Assembly: GCA_900544075.1 (NCBI GenBank)
Contig: UQTJ01000014.1
Coordinates: forward strand, 18,203-82,202
Length of the DNA: 64,000 nt
Source: an uncultured Bacteroides sp.
GTDB lineage: Bacteria; Bacteroidota; Bacteroidia; Bacteroidales; Bacteroidaceae
Direction: 5' to 3'
In this document: positions 41,993 through 48,993 of the stretch, piece after piece
Position numbering within the stretch: the first letter of the stretch is position 1
Layout of the letters: each line of letters begins with the position of its first letter
The notes under the pieces: generated by a model
What the model was told of the DNA's origin: nothing
What the model saw: the letters and a program-made list of their open reading frames with translations, nothing else
Database searches by the model: none
Made by a program: the position numbers and the translations under genes

Positions 41993-42925
41993 ATGAGAAA
42001 ACTGAGTTTCATAGCTATAGTGCTCGCCCTGTGCTGCTGCATGTCGGTAACAGCCAAAGAATATAAGGTAAAGGATGTCCCGATGGTGCATCTTATGGAC
42101 CGCACACGCTACGTCAGCAATCCTGACAATATTCTTTCTGCCGAAACCGTTGCTGCCATAGACACCACACTTTTTTCACTTGAACAGAAAACAGGAATAC
42201 AGGTTCTTGTAGTTGCAGTAGAGCAGATTGAAGGAGGCGACTGTTTCGATTTCGCATATCGCTTAGGTCAGGAAAACGGTGTAGGCCAGAAAGAAAAGGA
42301 CAACGGACTGGTTATACTCCTCGTGACAGGAGAACGATGCATCCAGTTTGCCACCGGTTACGGACTTGAAGGTGTATTACCGGATGCCGTCTGCAAGAAG
42401 ATACAGGTGAGATATATGAACAAAGCCTTCTCACAAGGCAACTGGGATGCTGGTATGCTCGCCGGAATAAAAGCCGTCAGAGGATATCTTGCCGGAGAAA
42501 GCGGAACACCCGACAGTCCACGCTCAGGTTCAGGAGGAGATTCCGGAGTACTGTTCATTTTGCTTTTCAGCGTTATAGGTTTCACCATGTTCTATCTTTG
42601 GCTTAATGTCAGACGACAAAGACGCTGTCCGCAATGCCATAAGCAGACCATGAAAGTCATCTCCAGACGTACCATAGCCCAATACCCTACATACCATATT
42701 GAAGAAATAGTGTCATGCTGCTCAAACTGTGGCCACTGCGTGCGTAAGGAACAGCGCATAGACGATGAGAACAATCATCACCACGGCAGACGAAGCGGAC
42801 CGTTCGGTGGAGGAATCTTCATGGGTGGAGGTTTCGGCCGTGGCGGATTCGGAGGCGGTGGCTTCGGCGGTGGAAGTTTCGGAGGAGGCAGCTTCGGAGG
42901 CGGTGGTGCCGGAAGTAAATTCTAA
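41993..42925 (+). CDS. TPM-domain membrane protein (YgcG-like)
   Basis: The 310-residue protein has a signal peptide, then the TPM_phosphatase domain (about residues 38-165; VSNPDNILSAETVAAIDTTL in part, GIQVLVVAVEQIEGGD and FATGYGLEGVLPDAVCKKI in part). A transmembrane helix lies at about 183-202 and a zinc-ribbon-like part follows with CPQCHKQ and CCSNCGHC. It ends in a Gly-rich GGGFGGG tail. TPM domains assist membrane-complex turnover or assembly; the tail is typical of the group. It is cotranscribed with the LemA gene. Confidence 0.92.
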   Translation: MRKLSFIAIVLALCCCMSVTAKEYKVKDVPMVHLMDRTRYVSNPDNILSAETVAAIDTTLFSLEQKTGIQVLVVAVEQIEGGDCFDFAYRLGQENGVGQKEKDNGLVILLVTGERCIQFATGYGLEGVLPDAVCKKIQVRYMNKAFSQGNWDAGMLAGIKAVRGYLAGESGTPDSPRSGSGGDSGVLFILLFSVIGFTMFYLWLNVRRQRRCPQCHKQTMKVISRRTIAQYPTYHIEEIVSCCSNCGHCVRKEQRIDDENNHHHGRRSGPFGGGIFMGGGFGRGGFGGGGFGGGSFGGGSFGGGGAGSKF

Positions 42926-42952
42926 TAAACATGCACACATTTCTTGGTGCTG

Positions 42953-43040
42953 ACTATAGTCGGCAGCATTGCCCACTATGGTCAGCAGCATTACCGACTA
43001 TAGTCGACAGTGGTGCCGACTATAGTCAGCATCAAAATTC
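42953..43040. repeat. Array of four 22-bp repeats with ACTATAGT cores
   Basis: The palindrome ACTATAGT (ACTATGGT in unit 2) starts at 42953, 42975, 42997 and 43019, exactly 22 bp apart. It is followed in units 1 and 2 by CAGCATT and in unit 3 by CAGTGGTGCCG. A partial unit (GGTGCTG) precedes the array at about 42946. Each unit splits into two 11-bp halves. It lies between the TPM and aroC genes. A short CCGGTC/GACCGG hairpin follows at 43043-43067. Confidence 0.92.
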
Positions 43041-43112
43041 GCCCGGTCATTTCGGCTATAGGACCGGCAAACGACAAACCATTAATACATAAATATAAAA
43101 AAACAAGATACA

Positions 43113-44192
43113 ATGTACAACAACACTTTTGGAAATATATTCCGTCTGACAAGCTTCGGCGAGTCGCACGGTAAAGGCATAGGAGGAGTGATTGACGGCT
43201 TCCCTGCCGGAATACATATAGATATGGATTTCATCCAGAAAGAACTTGACAGAAGAAAACCCGGACAGTCTGCCATTACAACGGCACGCAAGGAGTCTGA
43301 CCAAGTGGAATTTCTTTCGGGTATATACGATGGAGTTTCTACAGGATGCCCTATAGGCTTCGTGGTATGGAACACCAACCAGCATTCAGGCGACTATGAC
43401 AATATGAAGGATGTTTTCCGCCCATCGCATGCCGATTTCACATACACTCAGAAGTACGGACTGCGCGACCACCGCGGAGGAGGACGCTCGTCGGCACGCG
43501 AAACCATCTCACGTGTAGTAGCCGGAGCATTGGCAAAAATAGCATTGAAACAACTTGGAGTAGAAATCACAGCATACACATCGCAGGTCGGCGGGCTGAA
43601 ACTCGACAAGGACTATACAGCCTATGATTTGAGCGAGATTGAAAAGAACCCGGTAAGATGTCCGGACCCGGCTATGGCACAGACTATGGCAGACCTAATT
43701 TTCAAGACTAAGGGAGAAGGCGACACCATAGGAGGAACAGTGGACTGCGTAATAAAGGGATGCCCTATAGGACTCGGTCAACCCGTATTCGGAAAGCTAC
43801 ACGCAGCACTCGGAAATGCAATGCTTACCATCAATGCAGCCAAAGGATTCGAATACGGACAGGGATTCGGCAGCATGGAGATGAAAGGCAGCCAACAGAA
43901 CGATATTTTCTATAACGACAACGGCAAGATAGCTTTCCACACAAACCGTTCCGGAGGTATTCAGGGCGGTATAAGCAACGGACAGGATATATACTTCAAA
44001 GTAGCATTCAAGCCGGTTGCTACAGTGCTTATGGAACAACAAACAGTGGATAAGGACGGCAACGAAACAATACTCAAGGCCAAAGGAAGACATGACCCGT
44101 GTGTACTCCCGAGAGCAGTACCTATAGTGGAAGCTATGGCAGCCATGACCATACTCGATTATTATCTGTTAAACAAAACAACAACTCTATAA
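43113..44192 (+). CDS. aroC: Chorismate synthase
   Basis: The 359-residue FMN-dependent enzyme makes chorismate, the precursor of aromatic amino acids, from EPSP. The signatures are GESHGKGIGGVIDGFPAG (in part), the second GLRDHRGGGRSSARET with its His and Arg residues, and the third RSGGIQGGISNGQDIYFKVAFKP (in part). The length is normal. It precedes an M20 peptidase gene by 2 bp, and the 22-bp array lies upstream. Confidence 0.97.
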   Translation: MYNNTFGNIFRLTSFGESHGKGIGGVIDGFPAGIHIDMDFIQKELDRRKPGQSAITTARKESDQVEFLSGIYDGVSTGCPIGFVVWNTNQHSGDYDNMKDVFRPSHADFTYTQKYGLRDHRGGGRSSARETISRVVAGALAKIALKQLGVEITAYTSQVGGLKLDKDYTAYDLSEIEKNPVRCPDPAMAQTMADLIFKTKGEGDTIGGTVDCVIKGCPIGLGQPVFGKLHAALGNAMLTINAAKGFEYGQGFGSMEMKGSQQNDIFYNDNGKIAFHTNRSGGIQGGISNGQDIYFKVAFKPVATVLMEQQTVDKDGNETILKAKGRHDPCVLPRAVPIVEAMAAMTILDYYLLNKTTTL

Positions 44193-44194
44193 CC

Positions 44195-45562
44195 ATGGAA
44201 ATAAAGAAATACATAGAAGAAAACGAACAGCGTTTCATTGACGAGCTTTTCAGTCTGATACGCATACCGAGCATCAGCGCCTTGCCACAGCACAAGGAAG
44301 ACATGTTAGCATGTGCCGAAAGATGGAGACAGCTACTCATCGAAGCCGGTGCAGACGAGGCTATAATCATGCCTTCGCAGGGCAACCCTTTAGTTTATGC
44401 TGAAAAGAGAGTTAACCCGGACGCTCCTACCGTATTGATATACTCCCACTACGACGTTATGCCGGCCGAACCGCTTGAACTTTGGAAAAGCAATCCGTTT
44501 GAGCCGGAAATCAGAGACGGACATATCTGGGCAAGAGGTGCCGACGATGATAAAGGTCAGGCAATGATACAGGCTAAAGCATTCGAATATATGGTACGTG
44601 AAGGACTTCTGAAACATAACGTAAAATTCATATTCGAAGGAGAAGAAGAAATAGGTTCTCCAAGTCTGAATGCCTTCCTGCAAGAACACAAGGAGCTGCT
44701 CAAAGCAGATGTTATCCTCGTATCGGACACAAGTATGCTTGGCAAAGACCTTCCGTCGCTCACCACCGGTCTGCGCGGACTGGCTTACTGGGAAATCGAG
44801 GTTACAGGTCCTAACCGCGACCTTCACTCCGGACACTTCGGCGGTGCAGTGGCAAACCCTATCAACACTCTGTGCAGTATGATAGACAAGATAACCGATG
44901 CCGACGGACGAATCACCATCCCTCATTTCTACAACGATGTAGAAGAAGTACCGGCAGAAGAACGCAGCATGATAGCAAGCATCCCGTTCGATGAAGGAAA
45001 ATATATGGAAGCCATTGGAGTGAAAGCACTGAAAGGAGAAAAAGGCTATTCAACACTGGAACGTAACAGCTGCCGCCCTTCATTCGACGTGTGCGGAATA
45101 TGGGGTGGATATACAGGTAATGGCTCAAAGACCGTACTCCCATCAAAAGCATATGCTAAGGTATCCTGCCGACTTGTACCTCACCAGAACCATGAAAAGA
45201 TTTCCAGACTCTTTGTGGATTATATCAACGAAATAGCTCCTGAATACGTTCAGGTAAAGGTAATTCCTATGCACGGTGGCGAAGGCTACGTATGCCCTAT
45301 CACCCTTCCTGCATATAAGGCTGCCGAAAAGGGATTTGAGAAAGCATTCGGAAAGAAACCATTGGCAGTGCGCCGCGGAGGAAGTATTCCTATCATAAGC
45401 GATTTCGAACAGATACTTGGAATAAAGACAGTGCTGATGGGATTCGGACTTGAAAGCAATGCCATACATTCTCCTAACGAAAACTTCCCACTCGATATTT
45501 TCCGCAAGGGAATAGAAGCCGTAGTTGAGTTCCATAAGGAATATGACAATATACAGAACTGA
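44195..45562 (+). CDS. M20-family dipeptidase
   Basis: I start at the ATG at 44195, 2 bp after aroC; a longer frame runs into aroC and is not credible. The 455-residue cytoplasmic zinc peptidase has the metal motifs IYSHYDVMP, ARGADDDKGQ (bridging Asp) and FEGEEEIGSPSL (catalytic and metal Glu). A dimerisation lid follows, with GPNRDLHSGHFGG, and a C-terminal His region (GLESNAIHSPNENF). It resembles carnosinase/CndP-type dipeptidases. A terminator follows. Confidence 0.92.
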   Translation: MEIKKYIEENEQRFIDELFSLIRIPSISALPQHKEDMLACAERWRQLLIEAGADEAIIMPSQGNPLVYAEKRVNPDAPTVLIYSHYDVMPAEPLELWKSNPFEPEIRDGHIWARGADDDKGQAMIQAKAFEYMVREGLLKHNVKFIFEGEEEIGSPSLNAFLQEHKELLKADVILVSDTSMLGKDLPSLTTGLRGLAYWEIEVTGPNRDLHSGHFGGAVANPINTLCSMIDKITDADGRITIPHFYNDVEEVPAEERSMIASIPFDEGKYMEAIGVKALKGEKGYSTLERNSCRPSFDVCGIWGGYTGNGSKTVLPSKAYAKVSCRLVPHQNHEKISRLFVDYINEIAPEYVQVKVIPMHGGEGYVCPITLPAYKAAEKGFEKAFGKKPLAVRRGGSIPIISDFEQILGIKTVLMGFGLESNAIHSPNENFPLDIFRKGIEAVVEFHKEYDNIQN

Positions 45563-45589
45563 TATTACAGACAGAATAATACATTCATT

Positions 45590-45622
45590 AAGGTCGGATT
45601 TTCCCATAAGTCCGGCCTTTAT
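45590..45622 (+). terminator. Terminator of the aroC-M20 operon
   Basis: AAGGTCGGA (45590-45598) pairs with TCCGGCCTT (45611-45619) with one G-T pair, followed by TATTGTTTCTC. Confidence 0.75.
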
Positions 45623-45654
45623 TGTTTCTCTTGCACACACGCCACGTACGGACA

Positions 45655-45718
45655 TAAAAAAAGGAGTACCGCTGTACTCCAACCTTTATTAACCTTAAAT
45701 CTAATACTATGAAAAACA
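45655..45718 (-). ncRNA. Candidate small RNA of about 64 nt
   Basis: The promoter (45724-45754) matches the consensus, and transcription should start near 45718. The RNA runs through AUUAGAUUUAAGGUUAAU and AAAGGUU into a terminator hairpin, GGAGTAC/GTACTCC with a CGCT/AGCG loop (plus-strand 45663-45680), then a U-run at 45662-45655. No protein of useful length is encoded on this strand. The same layout appears at 51030-51112. Confidence 0.62.
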
Positions 45719-45723
45719 CGATG

Positions 45724-45754
45724 CAAAGGTAAGGACTTTATTGTAATCTGCAAA
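45724..45754 (-). promoter_or_regulatory. Promoter of the 64-nt RNA
   Basis: On the minus strand TTTG (45751-45754), a 19-bp spacer and TACCTTTG (45724-45731) match the Bacteroidetes consensus exactly. Confidence 0.8.
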
Positions 45755-45886
45755 CTTTATCACGAAAATTGCATGTTTTATAACATGATTTACGGTGGAT
45801 ATATTTTTGTTAACTAAACGCACAGATTTTATACGTCGTTATGTTATAAATCTTTATGTCCATATAGCTATCTGAAATAATATATC
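45755..45886. other. AT-rich intergenic sequence
   Basis: Between the sRNA promoter and LysO there is only AT-rich sequence. TATTTTTG at 45887-45894 could be a -7 element for the lysO genes, 24 bp before the ATG at 45919. I see no further gene. Confidence 0.4.
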
Positions 45887-45918
45887 TATTTTTGCACCTC
45901 GTATCAAAAAGCAATAAT

Positions 45919-46197
45919 ATGTTTACAGTAATATCACTTATGTTTGCCGGAATAATTACCGGATATATCATAAAAAGAAAAATATACTTTATAAATAAAG
46001 TTATTACAGTGCTCATCTGGCTGTTGCTTTTCATTCTTGGAGTTGAAGTAGGAAGTAACAGACAGATAATAGAAGGTATTGCAACTCTTGGAATGGAAGC
46101 AATCATTATCACAATAGCTGCTGTAACAGGGAGCTGTACGGCGGCATGGATATTATGGCATTATCTGTACAAATCGAAAAAGGAGGTGAAAAAATGA
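45919..46197 (+). CDS. lysO: LysO-type exporter, N-terminal half as a separate protein
   Basis: I start at the ATG at 45919 (MFTVISLMFAGIITGYIIKR); the frame before it begins with TTG. The 92-residue product has three membrane helices and matches the first part of LysO (DUF340), a lysine exporter. Its stop TGA overlaps the ATG of the second half (ATGA). In E. coli LysO is one chain of about 300 residues; here it is two coupled genes. The combined length (92 + 199 residues) is close to that of the single-chain form. Confidence 0.78.
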   Translation: MFTVISLMFAGIITGYIIKRKIYFINKVITVLIWLLLFILGVEVGSNRQIIEGIATLGMEAIIITIAAVTGSCTAAWILWHYLYKSKKEVKK

Positions 46198-46793
46198 AAG
46201 GCAGCCTAATCATTATAGGATTCTTCGTTTTAGGATGTTTGTCCGGACTATCCGACATAACTTTCAACATAACGGAAACTGACATAAGTTTCTATGCGCT
46301 ATGTGCTTTGATGTTCAGTGTAGGTATAAGCATCGGGAATGACCCTCGGACTATTAAAAATTTCAGGGCTTTAAATCCGCGTCTGATATTTCTCCCAGTA
46401 ATGACAATATTGGGTACACTCGCAGGTACCGCATTGGCAAGCCTCATACTTCCTCATAGGAGTCTGACAGAATGTATGGCAGTTGGTAGCGGATTTGGAT
46501 ATTACTCGCTGTCAAGTATATTTATAACAGAATACAAGGGAGCCGAATTAGGCACAATAGCTTTATTGTCAAATATCACCAGAGAAATCATAACCCTGCT
46601 GGCAGCGCCACTGCTCGTCAGATGGTTTGGCAACCTTGCACCTATTTCGTCAGGAGGAGCTACAACTATGGACACCACCCTGCCTATCATAACAAGATAC
46701 AGCGGACAGGAGTTTGTAGTAGTATCCATATTCCATGGTTTCGTAGTGGATTTCAGCGTACCATTCTTAGTGACTTTCTTCTGCTCTATATGA
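46194..46793 (+). CDS. lysO: LysO-type exporter, C-terminal half as a separate protein
   Basis: I start at the ATG at 46194, preceded by an unusually strong ribosome-binding site, AAGGAGGTGAAAAA (46180-46193), and overlapping the upstream stop by 4 bp; a longer frame from 46146 lies inside the first gene. The 199-residue product has about five helices and the LysO motifs ALMFSVGISIGND, AVGSGFGYYSLSSIFITEYKG (in part) and GATTMDTTLPIITRYSG (in part). With the first half it should form the lysine exporter. A strong hairpin follows. Confidence 0.82.
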   Translation: MKGSLIIIGFFVLGCLSGLSDITFNITETDISFYALCALMFSVGISIGNDPRTIKNFRALNPRLIFLPVMTILGTLAGTALASLILPHRSLTECMAVGSGFGYYSLSSIFITEYKGAELGTIALLSNITREIITLLAAPLLVRWFGNLAPISSGGATTMDTTLPIITRYSGQEFVVVSIFHGFVVDFSVPFLVTFFCSI

Positions 46794-46837
46794 TAATTAA
46801 ACAGTAATTAAACAGCGTTTAAATACCATATAACCAA

Positions 46838-46875
46838 ACATGCCCTGTAAACGGTCGTCCGTCTACAGGGCATGT
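46838..46875. terminator. Bidirectional terminator between LysO and the M13 peptidase
   Basis: A perfect 12-bp stem (46838-46849 with 46864-46875; ACATGCCCTGTA) encloses ACGG/CCGT (46851-46854 with 46859-46862). It lies between convergent genes. T-runs are poor, so efficiency is uncertain. Confidence 0.65.
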
Positions 46876-46901
46876 TGCTATATCTGTTCAGGTAAATATT
46901 A

Positions 46902-48938
46902 TTACCAAACTCTACAACGGTTTTCCGGTGCAAGATACATTGAATCTTTTTCAGTTATGCCGAATGCTTCATACCATGCGTCAACATGTGGAAGAGCACC
47001 GTTTACACGCCATTCTCCAAGTGAATGAGGGTCTGACTTAGTACGTGAACGGATTTCCTCTTCACGGATATTGCCTGCCCAGAGTGTAGCATATGCTATG
47101 AAGAAACGCTGGTCAGCAGTAAATCCGTCTTCTTCAGGAAGAGGGTTGTTCTTTGTTGCGTTCTTGAATGCAAGGTAAGAAACATTCAAACCTCCGTGGT
47201 CTGCTATGTTTTCACCCAAAGTCAACTGTCCGTTAGCTTTCAATCCCGGAAGAACTTCTATATTGTTAAAGAAGTCAACCATTACTTTTGTACGTTCGTT
47301 GAAACGGTCGCCGTCACCTTCTGCCCACCAGTCTTTCAAGTTACCGTCCTTGTCGTACTGACGTCCCTGATCATCGAATCCGTGTGTCATTTCATGACCG
47401 ATTACCACACCGATAGCACCATAGTTGAAAGCATCGTCTGCATTCATATCGAAGAACGGATATTGCAGTATTGCAGCAGGGAAACAGATTTCGTTAGTCT
47501 GAGGATTGTAGTAAGCATTAACTGTCTGAGGACTCATCAACCATTCATCCTTGTCAACAGGTTTTCCGATACGGCTGAACATATCTTTTGTGCCCCACTG
47601 TGCAGCACGGCATACATTTGCCCAGTATGAATCTTTCTCGATGTTAAGATCTGAATAGTCTTTCCATTTGTCAGGATAACCGACTTTTACGTGGAATGTA
47701 GAAAGTTTCTCCATAGCTCTCACCTTAGTGCTGTCGCTCATCCATTCCTGTGCCTGGATACGTTCGCCAAGAGCAGTCTGAAGGTTCTTAACCAATGCCA
47801 CCATACGTTCTTTTGCTGCAGCAGGGAAGTATTTCTCTACATACATCTGACCTACTATCTCGCCCAACATTCCGTTTACGGCATTAACTGCACGTTTCCA
47901 ACGTGGCTGGTTTGCCTGACGGCCAGACAATACTTTACCGTAGAAATCAAATCTTGCAGCTACGAAATCATCGTTCAGATAGTTTGCTGCAGCATCAAGA
48001 AGATTATACTGCAGATAAGAGATATGACGTGAAAGAGGCAAAGTATTGATAAGGTTTTCCACTTCCTTGATAGGCTCAATCTGCTCTACGTTGAGTTCTG
48101 TCACACCTTCTACTCCCAAAGCCTTGAGATAAGCATCCCAATCTATTCCTGGGAAAGTTTTCTTCAAGTCATCATATGACATTTTATGATAGTTGGCTTC
48201 CGGATTACGACGTTCAACCGCACTGTAAGAAGCCTTAGCAATAGCTGTTTCAACCTCCATCACATCAGCCATCTTCTGTTTAGCCTCATCTTCTGAGAAA
48301 CCAGCCAATGTGAAAAGCTTGGTGATATAAAGTTTGTACTGTTCACGGATAGCGGTTGTACTTTCGTCAGTATCAAGATAGTATTCCTTTTCGCCAAGGT
48401 TTATACCACCCTGGGCAATCTGGAAGATATTCAGGGTACTGTTCTTAGGGTCGCCGTAAACATAGTTGCTGAAATATGTACCTATACCGTTGTTGAACAT
48501 TTCAGCCTTAATCTGCATAATCTGGTTCTTGTCAGATATTGCAGCTATTCTGTCAAGCATTGGCTTGATTGGAGCTATACCGTCTGCATTAAGCTTTACG
48601 CTGTCCATAGCCAGATTATACAAATCTCCGATTTTCTGTCCCTGGCTTCCAGCAGGATTTTCCTTTGAAGCAAATCCTTCAATCATTTCTTTCAACTGCT
48701 CCTGGTTGTCTTCCATAAGCATTTCGAATGCTCCATAGCGTGAGTATTCAGCTGTAAGCGGATGAGAATCATTAAAACCGCCACAAGCAAAACGGAAGAA
48801 ATCATTTCCCGGAACTGCTGTTGTGTCAAGGTTGGCAAGGTTTATTCCTGTGCTCACCTTTGCTTCCTTCTGGCCTGCACATCCGGACAGTGCGGCTACA
48901 GCCAATGCTACAAAAGCAATACAATGTTTAGTTTTCAT
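46902..48938 (-). CDS. M13-family metallopeptidase (PepO-like lipoprotein)
   Basis: The 678-residue neprilysin-type zinc endopeptidase has a lipoprotein signal (LSGC, Cys20). The zinc motif HEMTH is at residues 515-519, followed by GFDDQGR, and the third ligand lies in GENIADHGGL near 575. The C terminus ends in CRVW, as in other M13 enzymes. An Asn-Ala-Tyr-Tyr substrate motif (VNAYYNPQTNEICFPAAILQ in part) precedes the zinc site. It probably cleaves peptides at the cell envelope. Confidence 0.93.
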   Translation of the reverse strand: MKTKHCIAFVALAVAALSGCAGQKEAKVSTGINLANLDTTAVPGNDFFRFACGGFNDSHPLTAEYSRYGAFEMLMEDNQEQLKEMIEGFASKENPAGSQGQKIGDLYNLAMDSVKLNADGIAPIKPMLDRIAAISDKNQIMQIKAEMFNNGIGTYFSNYVYGDPKNSTLNIFQIAQGGINLGEKEYYLDTDESTTAIREQYKLYITKLFTLAGFSEDEAKQKMADVMEVETAIAKASYSAVERRNPEANYHKMSYDDLKKTFPGIDWDAYLKALGVEGVTELNVEQIEPIKEVENLINTLPLSRHISYLQYNLLDAAANYLNDDFVAARFDFYGKVLSGRQANQPRWKRAVNAVNGMLGEIVGQMYVEKYFPAAAKERMVALVKNLQTALGERIQAQEWMSDSTKVRAMEKLSTFHVKVGYPDKWKDYSDLNIEKDSYWANVCRAAQWGTKDMFSRIGKPVDKDEWLMSPQTVNAYYNPQTNEICFPAAILQYPFFDMNADDAFNYGAIGVVIGHEMTHGFDDQGRQYDKDGNLKDWWAEGDGDRFNERTKVMVDFFNNIEVLPGLKANGQLTLGENIADHGGLNVSYLAFKNATKNNPLPEEDGFTADQRFFIAYATLWAGNIREEEIRSRTKSDPHSLGEWRVNGALPHVDAWYEAFGITEKDSMYLAPENRCRVW

Positions 48939-48950
48939 AAATTAATATTT

Positions 48951-48987
48951 AGTTTGTGAGTTTATAAGTTTTTTAGTTTGTGAGTTT
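48951..48987. repeat. Direct repeat upstream of the ABC-F stop
   Basis: AGTTTGTGAGTTT occurs at 48951-48963 and again at 48975-48987, 24 bp apart, in the short gap between the ABC-F gene and the M13 peptidase gene. Confidence 0.7.
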
Positions 48988-48993
48988 TCAAGC

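Noticed and set aside
11382..43040. 22-bp arrays as CRISPR
   Set aside because: Repeats are contiguous without unique spacers, have four units only, and no cas gene is in the window.
44099..44194. Upstream extension of the M20 peptidase
   Set aside because: It lies inside the aroC coding region and the added residues do not fit the family.
45695..45733. Seven-codon frame MKNTMQR on the plus strand (ATG at about 45710)
   Set aside because: It coincides with the minus-strand sRNA promoter and has no convincing ribosome-binding site or downstream gene at the right distance.
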